DNA of 64,000 nucleotides, taken from the NCBI RefSeq assembly GCF_001761545.1, contig NZ_CP017326.1, positions 868,001 through 932,000 of the forward strand. Reading direction: 5' to 3'. Source of the stretch: Weissella soli. GTDB taxonomy: Bacteria; Bacillota; Bacilli; Lactobacillales; Lactobacillaceae. The position numbers were made by a program, and so were the translations under genes. Below the pieces are notes generated by a model, which made no database searches, was not told the origin of the DNA, and was given only the letters and a program-made list of their open reading frames with translations. Each line of letters begins with the position of its first letter. Within the stretch, counting starts at the first letter, position 1. This document shows positions 1-9,188 of this stretch, one piece after another.

Positions 1-2
1 TT

Positions 3-452
3 CGCCATGATGATAAAAATCGCGCTATCGAGCTAACCGAAGCTGGATTAGCACATCTTGGCATCTACCAAGCAATCACCACAATGCCCGTTTTTGAACT
101 GGCCACCATCAAATTTGATGACAATTCCGTACCGCAATTCCCCATTCCACCGAATTTATTACAACACCGCGGTAAACTTTTCATGATGCGTTATCATGGC
201 AGTCATTTAAAAAATATGGGCATTTTAGATGGTGATAATATCATTGTGCGGCGTCAAGAAACCATCGATAACGGTGAAATTGCGATTGTCCGCTACCGGG
301 CGGATGAGTACTATATCGGTCGGTATTTCCAAGAGACTGAACGCATCCGTATCACCACCGATAACGATGGCATTGCCCCAGATCTATTAGACCCGGCGTA
401 CCTCACAATTTTAGGCCGTGTCGTCGGTCTATACCGGGACTCAATTTACTAA
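3..452 (+). CDS. lexA: LexA-like repressor, 3' part only (5' end outside window)
   Basis: The open frame runs in from the window edge without a start; upstream of the first in-frame ATG (84) it still reads RAIELTEAGLAHLG, the usual stretch after the LexA winged helix. LexA is the SOS repressor: an N-terminal DNA-binding domain followed by an S24 autoprotease that cleaves the protein after RecA activation. The C-terminal fold is recognisable (GILDGDNIIV, NGEIAIV, LTILGRVVGLYR). The key residues are odd. Where LexA has GxSMK with the nucleophilic Ser, this protein reads GSHLK, placing His at the Ser position, and where the catalytic Lys should be (V-K-R) it reads IGR. No Ala-Gly cleavage dipeptide is seen before the domain. 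It may be a non-cleavable or divergent LexA. Fold assignment is fairly sure; loss of activity is inference. Confidence 0.75.
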   Translation, partial: RHDDKNRAIELTEAGLAHLGIYQAITTMPVFELATIKFDDNSVPQFPIPPNLLQHRGKLFMMRYHGSHLKNMGILDGDNIIVRRQETIDNGEIAIVRYRADEYYIGRYFQETERIRITTDNDGIAPDLLDPAYLTILGRVVGLYRDSIY

Positions 453-492
453 AAAAGCACTAAGCCACAGCAAAACGGCTTAGTGCTTTTTT
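451..492. terminator. Bidirectional rho-independent terminator
   Basis: A 16-bp inverted repeat (451-466 with 477-492) begins with an A-run and ends with a T-run, so it can stop both the lexA transcript and the convergent minus-strand operon. Confidence 0.85.
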
Positions 493-1132
493 ATGCTTGA
501 ATATCACGAACAATGTAAACCGCTGTGTATACCGGTGCTAAGACCGAACTAATGGCAAATAACTGATCGATTACCCCGATTAAAGGCAGTCCCATCGCTT
601 GGACACCTAATCGTAAAATAGAGAACAAAATCATCAAAAGGGCTGCCAAGCGCCAGACGTTATTTAAAGCTGGATGATCTAACCGACCATATTGCAAGCC
701 AATTTGATAAAAGGATACGGCTAACAATATGACGATGATGAGACTCACTAGTGCGCGAACCGAGATGGTTTGGTCAGCGCTGATGACACTGGCCATCGAA
801 GTTGGTGGCCAAATCACGGCGAACACGACCCAAACTGCCCAACCGATCGTCGCTCCACGTACCGCCACCATCAATTTAGCTTCACGATGATACTGTGCCA
901 GTAAAAAAAGCGCACTAAAAATTAAAAGGATCAATAAATTCCCCAACAAATTAACGCCCATAAAGCCTGCTTGCATTGGGGCATCACGGGCGAATAACAC
1001 TTCGCGGGGATACGCAATTGGCTGGAAAAGCCGCCAGAACAACCCACCCAATAGCGGCATTAGGACAATCACAACGCCCCCGAAAATTCCGGCTAGCCAC
1101 ACAAATCGTTGCTGCCACCACTTTTGTTGCAT
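491..1132 (-). CDS. Polytopic membrane protein, unrecognised
   Basis: A 213-residue, very hydrophobic protein with about six predicted membrane segments (first near residues 12-33, last near 185-207) and a short cytoplasmic tail. I do not recognise the family; the length and layout resemble small uncharacterised LAB membrane proteins. An SD-like GGAG lies 9 nt before the ATG. It follows pepT by 61 nt with only a weak hairpin between, so it may be the last gene of the trmK-nif3-pepT transcript. It ends in the shared terminator with lexA. No function can be given. Confidence 0.6.
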   Translation of the reverse strand: MQQKWWQQRFVWLAGIFGGVVIVLMPLLGGLFWRLFQPIAYPREVLFARDAPMQAGFMGVNLLGNLLILLIFSALFLLAQYHREAKLMVAVRGATIGWAVWVVFAVIWPPTSMASVISADQTISVRALVSLIIVILLAVSFYQIGLQYGRLDHPALNNVWRLAALLMILFSILRLGVQAMGLPLIGVIDQLFAISSVLAPVYTAVYIVRDIQA

Positions 1133-1170
1133 GTTTCAAACTCCATTCTGCACTTGCAAATGATATGTAC

Positions 1171-1187
1171 ACAGGCATAACGCCTGT
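1171..1187. other. Small perfect hairpin between pepT and downstream gene
   Basis: ACAGGC and GCCTGT arms around a 5-nt loop. No T-run follows on either strand, so it is more likely a processing or mRNA-stability hairpin than a terminator. Confidence 0.35.
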
Positions 1188-1193
1188 AAATGT

Positions 1194-2429
1194 TTATTTC
1201 CGTAGGTTCAATTCAGAGATTTTCAACAACACATCCACGGCTTGGGCCATGACGGTTGTCGAAACGTACTCAAAACGACCATGCATGTTCTCGCCACCAG
1301 CAAACAAGTTTGGTGTGGGCAAGCCCAAGAAGGTAATCTTTGAACCATCAGTTCCCCCACGTACGGGTTCGATGATTGGTTCAATCGCTAATTCCTTCAT
1401 TGCCTGCTCAGCCAAATCAACTGGCGTCATATCATCCTTCAAGATTTCGCCCATGTTGTAGTATTGGTCATGCAATTCTACCGTGACGCGCTCTTCACCA
1501 AACGCTTCGTTAAACTTAGCCGCAATGTCTTGCAAAGTTTGCTTACGCTCGTTGAACTTCGCCCGATCGTGATCACGAACGATGTACCGCAATTCTGCTT
1601 CTTCTGGGTTTCCAGCGACATTGATGACATGCCAGAAACCTTCGCGTCCTTCAGTATGTTCTGGTCGGTCACTTGCAGGCAATTGTGCATGGAAGTCAAA
1701 AGCCACTTGAATAGCGTTAATCATCGTATCCTTGGCCGAACCAGGGTGCACATTTAATCCTTGAATCTTCACGCGAGCATCAGCTGCTGAGAAAGTTTCC
1801 CATTCTAATTCGCCGAGTGGGCCACCGTCCACCGTGTATGCAAAATCAGCGCCAAATTCAGCCACGTTAAAATGATCTGCCCCGATCCCAATCTCTTCAT
1901 CAGGACCGAACCCAAAGACCAACTTACCGTGCTTAATTTCAGGATGGGTTAACAAGTACTCCGCTAACGTGACGATTTCAGCCACCCCTGCCTTGTCATC
2001 GGCCCCGAGCAAGGTGGTCCCATCTGTTGTAATCAAGGTATGTCCTTGATACTTCTTCAATGATGGGAACTGCGCCGTCGTCAATTTGAAGTCATCATTC
2101 AACTTGATGTCGGAAACACCATCATAATTTTCAACAAATTGTGGGTTGACGTTCTCAGCGTTGAAGTCAGCCGTATCAACGTGTGAAATAAACCCAATGG
2201 TTGGGACTTCCTCGGCCACGTTCGCCGCTAATTCGGCAAATACGTAACCATCAGCCATTGTTCGCACATTCTCCAAACCAATTGACTGCAACTCCGCAGC
2301 TAAATCAGCCAAAAAAGCGACTTCCTTGGGATCTGAAGGTACTGTTGTTGATTCCTCATTTGAACGTGTATTAACTTTGACGTACTTGACAAAGCGTTCA
2401 ACCAAATTTGGATATTCTGTCTCTACCAT
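1194..2429 (-). CDS. pepT: Peptidase T (tripeptide aminopeptidase)
   Basis: 411 residues, the normal PepT length. This cytoplasmic zinc enzyme of the M20B family removes the N-terminal residue from tripeptides, completing the breakdown of imported peptides. Metal-site motifs are visible in order: SHVDTAD (His83, Asp85), GADDKAG (bridging Asp144), GPDEEIG (catalytic Glu178 and ligand Glu179), the Asp in TVDGG near 201, and a C-terminal His in GGENMHGR. AGAGGAAGG precedes the ATG. It follows the nif3-like gene by 15 nt and probably shares its transcript. Functionally it pairs with the oligopeptide transporter further along. Confidence 0.95.
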   Translation of the reverse strand: MVETEYPNLVERFVKYVKVNTRSNEESTTVPSDPKEVAFLADLAAELQSIGLENVRTMADGYVFAELAANVAEEVPTIGFISHVDTADFNAENVNPQFVENYDGVSDIKLNDDFKLTTAQFPSLKKYQGHTLITTDGTTLLGADDKAGVAEIVTLAEYLLTHPEIKHGKLVFGFGPDEEIGIGADHFNVAEFGADFAYTVDGGPLGELEWETFSAADARVKIQGLNVHPGSAKDTMINAIQVAFDFHAQLPASDRPEHTEGREGFWHVINVAGNPEEAELRYIVRDHDRAKFNERKQTLQDIAAKFNEAFGEERVTVELHDQYYNMGEILKDDMTPVDLAEQAMKELAIEPIIEPVRGGTDGSKITFLGLPTPNLFAGGENMHGRFEYVSTTVMAQAVDVLLKISELNLRK

Positions 2430-2444
2430 GCTAAAAACCTTCCT

Positions 2445-3245
2445 CTAAAAAATATAAGTGTATGGATCTGTATTTACGGTTGACGCAAATACCCGGGTTA
2501 ATGCCCAATTATTTTCAACTTGCCATCGTTGGACTAGTTCAGCCATTTTCGGCTTGGCAATGGCTTCCATATGATGATCCGGGTCGATCACGACAAAGTC
2601 ATCTGCTAACACATCGTGCCCTACATGATAATACAAATCTGCCGTTACATAAGCATCGGCACCCGCGGCCAACGCGGCCGGGTACTCGCTACCACCATCG
2701 CCACCAAGCACGGCAATTGTTTGAATCGGCCGTTCTAGGTCATTGGCAATCACCCGCACCGTCGCGACATCAAAAGTTGCCCGCACTTGTTGTGCAAATT
2801 GCGCGACGGTCATTGGTGTTGCTAAGGTACCGATCCGGCCTAACCCTGTTACGCCGTCTGCATTTGGCAGAATGGGTTTCGTTTGGGTGATCCCCAATAA
2901 TTCAGCTAACCAATCATTCATGCCATCAGTCGCCGCATCCAAATTGGTATGCGCGGCATAGACCACAATATCGTGCTTGATCAAATCAGCGTACATTTGA
3001 TTTTGTGGCTGTGATAAATCAAGATTTTTGGCTGGCCGAAACATCACTGGATGATGGGCAAAAATAAAATCAACATGCTGTTCAATGGCTTCTGTGACCA
3101 CTTCTGGGCGCACATCTAACGTGGTCATCACTGTTTTGATATCACGGTTAGGATCACCGATCTGCAAGCCAATTGGATCCCGTTCCCACGCTAACTCGCG
3201 TGGCGCATGGGCTTCGATCTTTGCAATTAATTCACTAGCTATCAT
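2445..3245 (-). CDS. Nif3-like dinuclear metal centre protein (DUF34/YqfO)
   Basis: 266 residues from the ATG at 3245, which overlaps the trmK stop as ATGA and has GGAGG 7 nt upstream; the open frame continues further 5' but only through trmK. The protein has the family's metal-binding features: IFAHHPVMFRP near residue 61, AAHTNLDAA, and the C-terminal DPDHHMEAI. The length is that of the short form lacking the PII-like insert. Family members are linked to GTP cyclohydrolase-like or metallochaperone roles but the reaction is not settled. The trmK-nif3 pairing is conserved across Firmicutes. Confidence 0.88.
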   Translation of the reverse strand: MIASELIAKIEAHAPRELAWERDPIGLQIGDPNRDIKTVMTTLDVRPEVVTEAIEQHVDFIFAHHPVMFRPAKNLDLSQPQNQMYADLIKHDIVVYAAHTNLDAATDGMNDWLAELLGITQTKPILPNADGVTGLGRIGTLATPMTVAQFAQQVRATFDVATVRVIANDLERPIQTIAVLGGDGGSEYPAALAAGADAYVTADLYYHVGHDVLADDFVVIDPDHHMEAIAKPKMAELVQRWQVENNWALTRVFASTVNTDPYTYIF

Positions 3246-3931
3246 GCCAACACCTCCAGAATGTGATCCCGGGCGGCCTGATACGCGTGATATGCCGGTG
3301 TCGCGGTCTTTTCCGCTGCAGCTAGCTGAGTCATGATTGTATGAATCCGATCGGCTTCTTGTTGCCAACGGGCTTGCCAAACTTCTGGTCGGCGTGCAAG
3401 ATTAAACGGCCCAAATTTCAGCTGTCGGGTGGTAAACTTTGTGACTCCCGGTTCAGCAACTAGGACTTCGTAGTAATGATTGTCATCAAAGACCATCGTT
3501 TCATCAATCAAAGCGTAGCCATTATCTTGTAACCAAGTACGAACGACATCCACATCAATATTGGGTTGTAAAATCAACCGTTGATACTGTTTTCCTGGCG
3601 TATGCCCAGCTGTTAAAATCTCGGCAATCAATCGGCCACCCATGCCTGCAATCGTCACCGTATCAATCTTGTCAGCCGGCTCAATTGCTGCAAAGCCATC
3701 CCCTAAGCGCCCAATCAATGTCTCACTTAAATGTGTGCGTTCAATTTCATGTTGCACATTTTCTAACGGCCCGGCGGCCACCTCGCCAGCTACTGCAAAG
3801 GAAATTTTTCCTGTCAATAATAAATGCGCTGGTAAATAGGCGTGGTCCGAACCAATATCTGCTAAACGGGCCTGTGCGGGTACAAAAGACGCCACCAGTG
3901 CTAACCGTGGCGACAACGACATCGCGTCCAT
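3242..3931 (-). CDS. trmK: tRNA (adenine(22)-N1)-methyltransferase
   Basis: 229 residues when started at the ATG at 3931, which has GAGG 6 nt upstream; an ATG two codons earlier (3937) directly abuts that SD and is less likely. TrmK uses S-adenosylmethionine to methylate N1 of A22 in the tRNA D-arm region. The N-terminal Rossmann fold shows ADIGSDHAYLP (SAM loop) and the TVTIAGMGG motif typical of this family, with a helical C-terminal tail rich in Gln and Ala. It is the first gene of a trmK-nif3-pepT operon. Family assignment is firm. Confidence 0.9.
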   Translation of the reverse strand: MDAMSLSPRLALVASFVPAQARLADIGSDHAYLPAHLLLTGKISFAVAGEVAAGPLENVQHEIERTHLSETLIGRLGDGFAAIEPADKIDTVTIAGMGGRLIAEILTAGHTPGKQYQRLILQPNIDVDVVRTWLQDNGYALIDETMVFDDNHYYEVLVAEPGVTKFTTRQLKFGPFNLARRPEVWQARWQQEADRIHTIMTQLAAAEKTATPAYHAYQAARDHILEVLA

Positions 3932-4108
3932 ATGCATCCTCTTTTCCTAATCAATATCTAATATTTTAGCACAATATCAGAACTTCTTCCGCCTGTTATG
4001 CTTTTGCATGATGATTAACGACACCCTGTTCGTTAAATTCACGTATTAATAGTACTTATTAATTTATTTTTGCTAAAATGAATAGAATTAGCAAGCAAGG
4101 AAAGTACT

Positions 4109-5059
4109 ATGTCTGACTATATTTTTTTAATTAACCCCTCTGCCCGATCGGGTAAAGCGACCAAGCTTTGGCCGGTTATTGAAACCTATTTAAAGGAACA
4201 CCGCTGCCATTATACCTTTCGGATTAGTCAACGTTTAGGCGATATCGCCAATTGGACGGCCTGGTATGCCTTGCACGGTCTCCCTGACAACACCTATCTC
4301 GTGGTAGTTGGTGGCGATGGGACGCTTAATGAGGCACTGAACGGCATCTTACACGCTAAGCCGGCTGCCCAATTACCACTGGCATACATCCCGGCTGGTT
4401 CTGGTAATGATTTTGCCCGGGCCCATGGGTTACCTAGCACACCCCTCGCCGCGCTCGAAATGATTCTCAACACGACCGCCACGCAACCGCCCAAGTTAGT
4501 CGATATTGGGGTCTATGCCGACAGTTTGACCAAGCAACCCGCTTATTTTGTCAATAACATCGGGATCGGGTTTGACGCCCTTGCCGTATTTAACACGAAC
4601 CACTCGCGTTCAAAAAAGGTGCTAAATGCCCTTGGGTTAGGCAAACTCGCTTATCTGACATCCATTGTCAAAACGCTAGTCCATCAGGTACCCTTTACTT
4701 TAGACGTCTATGTGAATGGCCAGCATACACGCGTGCATCAAGCCTATTTGCTGACTCTCTCGAATCATCCTTACTTCGGTGGCGGCGTAAAAATCCTGCC
4801 AGATGCTAACCCGACAGATGGCCTTCTCGATTTGGTCGTGATCGAAAAACAAGCTACCATGCGTCGTTTAATCTGGATTCTGGTCAAAATACTAACCGGT
4901 AACCCATACGAGCAACTACCTGAGGTTCACCGCTGGACAAATGCCAAAATCCATCTCCGCACCGACGAAATTAATTATGCCCACGCCGATGGTGAAGAAC
5001 TTTGCCGGCAAGCCATTAATTTGGAATTCACGACCCAGCCATATCCCTTCTGGCTGTGA
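4109..5059 (+). CDS. Diacylglycerol/lipid kinase family protein (DagK/YegS type)
   Basis: 316 residues, the usual size. Enzymes of this family phosphorylate diacylglycerol or related lipids with ATP and recycle diacylglycerol released by lipoteichoic acid synthesis. Motifs: NPSARSGK near residue 10, the nucleotide-binding VVVGGDGTLNE (68-76), and IPAGSGNDFAR (94-104). The C-terminal beta domain (YFGGGVKILPDANPTDG) is also typical. An extended -10-like TGCTAAAAT sits at 4071-4079. It is a monocistronic plus-strand gene between two minus-strand operons. The exact lipid substrate cannot be told from sequence. Confidence 0.88.
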   Translation: MSDYIFLINPSARSGKATKLWPVIETYLKEHRCHYTFRISQRLGDIANWTAWYALHGLPDNTYLVVVGGDGTLNEALNGILHAKPAAQLPLAYIPAGSGNDFARAHGLPSTPLAALEMILNTTATQPPKLVDIGVYADSLTKQPAYFVNNIGIGFDALAVFNTNHSRSKKVLNALGLGKLAYLTSIVKTLVHQVPFTLDVYVNGQHTRVHQAYLLTLSNHPYFGGGVKILPDANPTDGLLDLVVIEKQATMRRLIWILVKILTGNPYEQLPEVHRWTNAKIHLRTDEINYAHADGEELCRQAINLEFTTQPYPFWL

Positions 5060-5066
5060 TGCTCAT

Positions 5067-5105
5067 AAAAAGACCCCGCAACAATTTGATGCGGGGTCCT
5101 TTTTG
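5067..5105. terminator. Terminator after lipid kinase gene
   Basis: A GC-rich stem (GACCCCGCA with TGCGGGGTC) is flanked by an A-run and a T-run. It can work in both directions and probably also ends the oppA transcript. Confidence 0.88.
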
Positions 5106-5145
5106 GTTTTCATCGATGAGGTGTCTCTTTGAAACTTTTATGTGA

Positions 5146-7005
5146 TTACTTTGCTGATCGAGGGTTACCAGATGTAACTGCCTTATCAGAAGTAACAGAC
5201 AACTTTGCCCAGAAGTTGTTCGTTGGTGCGGTTGTCCAGCCCTTCACACGACCGTTTACCAATTGCACATCGATATTAGTACGTGTTGGGATGGTGTAAG
5301 CTTCATCATCAACCACCAACTTTTGGAATGCCTTAACACCAGCAATCAATTCCTTGTCGGATGTTGCAGCTGACGTTTCCTTCAAGTTCTTTGTTAAAGC
5401 TTTTGAAGTAACGTGACCCAAGTTGTATGGCGCGTTGTCAGCCCACAATTGGTCAAATGTTGGTGCAGAACCTTCTGACCAACCACCATCAGTGATATCC
5501 CAGTCATTGTTGTTAGCTAACACGATTGATTGCCAAGTTGAAGGATCAACGAGCTTGTCTTGATACAACTTCACCTTGATACCAGCGGCCTTCCAAGCAG
5601 CAATGTAAGCCTTAGCTTCAGCTTCTGAAGTAGTTTTACCTGAACGAGCCAAGTATGTCAAAGTCAATTCTTTACCACTCTTAGCAAAGTAACCATTGGC
5701 ATCCTTCTTGTAGCCAGCCTTCTTCAAGTACTTCGCCGCGTTCTTAACATCACCAGATGACTTGGTTTGGTAACCCTTAACTGACTTATTGTAGAACTCA
5801 CTCTTAGTAATGTTCTTTGATACAAGCGTTGACGCAGGGACAACCAAGCCGTTTCCGTACTTCTTAGTGACATCACCGACGTTCATTGCATAACCAACGG
5901 CCTTACGCACGTTCTTGTTTTGCAAAGGTGTTGAACGATCTTGGACAATCTTTGAGGTCTTAGCATTTGTGTGACCCAAATTAAAGTACAATTCCCAGTA
6001 ACCTGAGTCGTATTGCCCAGTTGATGCGTAACCCTTGGCATTATTGAACTTTGACAAAACAGCTGTGTTACCATCTTTCCACAAAGCTGATGGCACGGAC
6101 GTCACGATATCAAACTTCTGCTTGCCCAAATCAGAAGACAACTTCGTTTGGTCTTGGTTGACGTAGTAGGTAATTGAAGCCAACTTAGCCTTCTTGCCGT
6201 AGTATTCACTGTTACGAGTGAACTTAACCGTTGAGTCTGATGAAACTGACGCTACCTTGTATGCAGCAAATGACAATGGGTGCTTTGTGACCTTTGTTGA
6301 AGTAGCCAAATCCTTTGACTTAACATCTTTCAAGTCGTGGTATGGCAAGGCATACGTTGGAATACCATCCCCCCATGCCAAAGCGGCTGGCAATGAAGTA
6401 TATGAAATCGTCAACTTCTTACCATTCTCACCATCGTTGTACTTAATACCAGAGATTGAGTCAGCCTTACCATTTTGGAAATCCGTCACACCTTTAATAT
6501 TTGTGTAAGCCGTTGAGAAATTGCTCGTGGCCACCTCATTAGTTGCCAAAGTCTCAAGTGAGAAGGCCACGTCACGAGCAACAACTTGCTTACCGTCTGA
6601 CCACTTCAAATCCTTACGCAAAGTGATGGTAACCGTCTTCTTGTCCTTGTCGATCTTGAAATTAGCTGGCCCACCATTTTCCAAACGATTCTTTGAATCT
6701 GAATAGAAAATGGAGTTACTTGCTGGTCCCAATTGTGAAGCTGCAGCAGACCATTGGGTAAATTCAAGATATCCACCAAATGAAATGGGGCTAGAAGCAG
6801 TTCCTGGTGTGGTTACGGTCAAGCTACCGTTTTTAACTGCTGTCTTTGCATTTTTATAATCACCCTTAAATGATCCGGCACTCGCGACCTTTGCTGTAGA
6901 TGAGCTATTGTTGTTTGATTGATTGGCCAAGATGGCCCATGCACCACCGGCAACGACAATCAAACCACCCACGCCATATCCGATTTTCTTTCCCGTACTT
7001 ACCAT
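5146..7005 (-). CDS. oppA: Oligopeptide-binding protein of ABC transporter
   Basis: 619 residues of SBP_bac_5 type: LRKDLKWSDGKQVVARDVAFS near residue 130 and the RKAVGYAMNV segment match the OppA/DppA fold. It captures extracellular peptides for OppBCDF. The start at 7005 (ATGGTAAGT) is taken; a GTG two codons upstream is the alternative. The N-terminus is a positively charged tip plus one hydrophobic segment (about residues 8-28) ending in Gln-Ser-Asn with no cysteine, so there is no lipobox. Anchoring by an uncleaved signal segment is inferred. It lies downstream of oppDFBC but behind a terminator and its own promoter, allowing extra synthesis of the binding protein. Confidence 0.92.
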   Translation of the reverse strand: MVSTGKKIGYGVGGLIVVAGGAWAILANQSNNNSSSTAKVASAGSFKGDYKNAKTAVKNGSLTVTTPGTASSPISFGGYLEFTQWSAAASQLGPASNSIFYSDSKNRLENGGPANFKIDKDKKTVTITLRKDLKWSDGKQVVARDVAFSLETLATNEVATSNFSTAYTNIKGVTDFQNGKADSISGIKYNDGENGKKLTISYTSLPAALAWGDGIPTYALPYHDLKDVKSKDLATSTKVTKHPLSFAAYKVASVSSDSTVKFTRNSEYYGKKAKLASITYYVNQDQTKLSSDLGKQKFDIVTSVPSALWKDGNTAVLSKFNNAKGYASTGQYDSGYWELYFNLGHTNAKTSKIVQDRSTPLQNKNVRKAVGYAMNVGDVTKKYGNGLVVPASTLVSKNITKSEFYNKSVKGYQTKSSGDVKNAAKYLKKAGYKKDANGYFAKSGKELTLTYLARSGKTTSEAEAKAYIAAWKAAGIKVKLYQDKLVDPSTWQSIVLANNNDWDITDGGWSEGSAPTFDQLWADNAPYNLGHVTSKALTKNLKETSAATSDKELIAGVKAFQKLVVDDEAYTIPTRTNIDVQLVNGRVKGWTTAPTNNFWAKLSVTSDKAVTSGNPRSAK

Positions 7006-7070
7006 AAACACTTATCCTCATCTTCTAAATCCACTACCTTAAACGTGAATTAAATTTCTAACTGTTACCA

Positions 7071-7098
7071 AGTTTACCAGTGGAAATTAAAAAGTCAA
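7071..7098 (-). promoter_or_regulatory. oppA promoter
   Basis: On the minus strand TTGACT (7093-7098), a 16-nt spacer and TAAACT (7071-7076), with TG one base before the -10, giving an extended -10 promoter. The start site would be about 60 nt before oppA. Confidence 0.75.
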
Positions 7099-7277
7099 TA
7101 CTTTTTCTAATCTAATTCTTATTTAATTTGATTTTACACATTTATTAGCTATACAAGCTATTAAAAAGGCATTTTTAAAAAATCATTCATCCTTTTGAAA
7201 CCGTTTCACTATGGCTCATTAAGGCATAACTTAAATAACCATCATTATTTTATGAGAACAAATATAATAAATTTAAT

Positions 7278-7309
7278 AAAAAAGACATTCCAAACGGAAC
7301 GTCTTTTTT
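7278..7309. terminator. Terminator between oppC and oppA
   Basis: Arms AAAAAAGACATTCC and GGAACGTCTTTTTT around a 4-nt loop, directly after the oppC stop. It separates oppDFBC from oppA; read-through may still occur. The rest of 7006-7312 is AT-rich and holds only the oppA promoter. Confidence 0.8.
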
Positions 7310-7312
7310 AAA

Positions 7313-8209
7313 TTATGAAATTGATTGGCGTTGATCGATTGCTCGGCGAACGACTTGTCCTAAGACAACAATCCCAAAGGTGATAATAATCAAAACCAAG
7401 GTAACTGGTAACCACAACCACCAGTTCGTGTAGATTGATGAGGCCGAGCTATCACTTAACACTGTCAACATTGAACCAATTGAACTCGTACCGTGCTTCA
7501 ACCCAAACCCCAAGAAAGTCAACCCAGTTTCTAGACCGATCGAGCCGGCTAAGGTGAGTGCATAGTCAGAAATGATAGTTGAAGAAATGTTTGGCAAAAT
7601 ACCCGTGAACAAGATTTTGAACCAAGGTGTGCCTGATATCTTACCTGCTTCAACATAATCACGATTGACTTCGGACAGCGTTAACGTGCGCACCAACCGC
7701 ACGTTCGCCGGCCAATTCATCAGTGACAAAATAACAATCAAGCTCCAAATGGACATCCCCTTGGCCGTTGAAAAAATAATTGCCAAAATCATCAGAATCG
7801 GCATCACTAACCAAAAATCGATAATCCGCATGGCAAGCCAATCGACCCAACCACCAAAATAACCAATCATCATCCCAAAGACCACCGAAATCAAAGTGAT
7901 CAACGTGGCCACCCCGAAACCGATAATCAAGGAATTACGGGCCGCTACAATGAGCGTCAAGAGTAAGTCGGCCCCTGAGTCTGTCGTGCCCAGAATATGA
8001 CCATTGGTCAATGGAGGCAGATTAGAATCCAATACACTACTCATCGTGCCAATATCACTGGGAACGAAAAGTTGCCCGATAAAAATAAACAAGAAGAGCA
8101 CGATCAAGAGTATCGTGGCAATCAATCCTAAATTATCATGCTCGAGTTCACGCCAAAAGTTTTTGACAAAGCGTGACCCCAAGCGTTGTTTGTTAAATGT
8201 ACTTTTCAT
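7313..8209 (-). CDS. oppC: Oligopeptide ABC transporter permease
   Basis: 298 residues with an N-terminal cytoplasmic extension, a first membrane segment near residues 31-52, a periplasmic-type loop, and five further segments. The coupling-helix EAA motif is seen in YVEAGKISGTPWFKILFTGILPN near residue 187. It forms the membrane channel with OppB. AAGGGG precedes the ATG and overlaps the oppB stop region, so translation is coupled. Whether the transporter prefers oligo- or dipeptides cannot be read from sequence; naming follows gene order and the long OppA. Confidence 0.92.
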   Translation of the reverse strand: MKSTFNKQRLGSRFVKNFWRELEHDNLGLIATILLIVLFLFIFIGQLFVPSDIGTMSSVLDSNLPPLTNGHILGTTDSGADLLLTLIVAARNSLIIGFGVATLITLISVVFGMMIGYFGGWVDWLAMRIIDFWLVMPILMILAIIFSTAKGMSIWSLIVILSLMNWPANVRLVRTLTLSEVNRDYVEAGKISGTPWFKILFTGILPNISSTIISDYALTLAGSIGLETGLTFLGFGLKHGTSSIGSMLTVLSDSSASSIYTNWWLWLPVTLVLIIITFGIVVLGQVVRRAIDQRQSIS

Positions 8210-8219
8210 GTCACACCCC

Positions 8220-9185
8220 TTACTTCACACGAATGCGTGGGTCAACCCATGCAGAAATGATATCTGACAATAACCCACCCAGCAAGGCTAAAAATCCTTG
8301 CAACAACATCAATGCTGTAATCACTGTGTAATCACGACTGGTTAAGGCTTGTACGAACAAGGCCCCAAGCCCCGGATAACCGAACACCGTTTCAGCAAAG
8401 ATCGCACCACCAAGCACACCCGTAATTGAATAGCCAATCCCAGAAGCGATTGGCAAAAAGGCGTTTCGTAAGATGTGGCGCCGGAAAACATCCTTCAGAT
8501 GGACACCCTTCGCCCGTGCCGTCCGCACATAATCTTGCGCCTGTTGATCAAGTAAATTAGCGCGTAAATATTGAAAAATACCATTTGTACTAAACAACGC
8601 AATCGTCAATGCTGGCAAAAATGCATACCGTAAATTACTGAAAAAGTTCGTCAAGAAAGATTGTGAATCATCAATACCCGTCCCGGAACTTGGGAAAATG
8701 GGAATCACATACACAAACAAAACCATCATGATGAAATAAAAAACAAATGAAGGGACTGCTGACGTCAAAGTATTCCAAACAACCAATGTATTATCAATCC
8801 ACTTATTCTCATGACGAGCTGCCAACAGTGCTTGTGAAATCGCCAGCACATAGGTTAAGATGGCGGCAATCAGACCCATAGTCAAGGTTGGCCAAATGCG
8901 CGTACTAATAATCCGAGTTACTGTCCAACCCTTATTCACGACATATGAGGTACCTAAATCACCGTGTAAGACATTACCAACCCACTTAAAGTATTGTTGG
9001 TACCATGGTAAGTCCAGCCCAGCCGCATGCCGCATCCGTTCGATGGTCGCCGGATCCAGATTGGGATTAAGATTACCGTAGAACGGGTCACCGGGCATTA
9101 ATTGAGCGATGGCAAAAATAATCACCGAGACCAAGATTAACTGGGGAATCATGATTAAGAAACGGCGGAAAACTGTTTTCCACAT
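8220..9185 (-). CDS. oppB: Oligopeptide ABC transporter permease
   Basis: 321 residues with the OppB/DppB signature start (short tail, first membrane segment, then MPGDPFYGN) and six membrane segments. The EAA loop DYVRTARAKGVHLKDVFRRH lies near residue 217 and contacts an ATPase. It starts 3 nt after the oppF stop, with GGAGA overlapping the end of oppF, so it is part of the oppDFBC operon. Confidence 0.93.
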   Translation of the reverse strand: MWKTVFRRFLIMIPQLILVSVIIFAIAQLMPGDPFYGNLNPNLDPATIERMRHAAGLDLPWYQQYFKWVGNVLHGDLGTSYVVNKGWTVTRIISTRIWPTLTMGLIAAILTYVLAISQALLAARHENKWIDNTLVVWNTLTSAVPSFVFYFIMMVLFVYVIPIFPSSGTGIDDSQSFLTNFFSNLRYAFLPALTIALFSTNGIFQYLRANLLDQQAQDYVRTARAKGVHLKDVFRRHILRNAFLPIASGIGYSITGVLGGAIFAETVFGYPGLGALFVQALTSRDYTVITALMLLQGFLALLGGLLSDIISAWVDPRIRVK

Positions 9186-9188
9186 AGC

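Noticed and set aside
3246-3380. 5' extension of the nif3-like frame
   Set aside because: It lies wholly within trmK; the ATGA overlap with GGAGG gives the real start.
7194-7209. cre-like TGAAACCGTTTCA about 100 bp upstream of the oppA promoter
   Set aside because: The arms are symmetric but the site is one base short of a cre and misses conserved positions on either strand; too far from the promoter to call.
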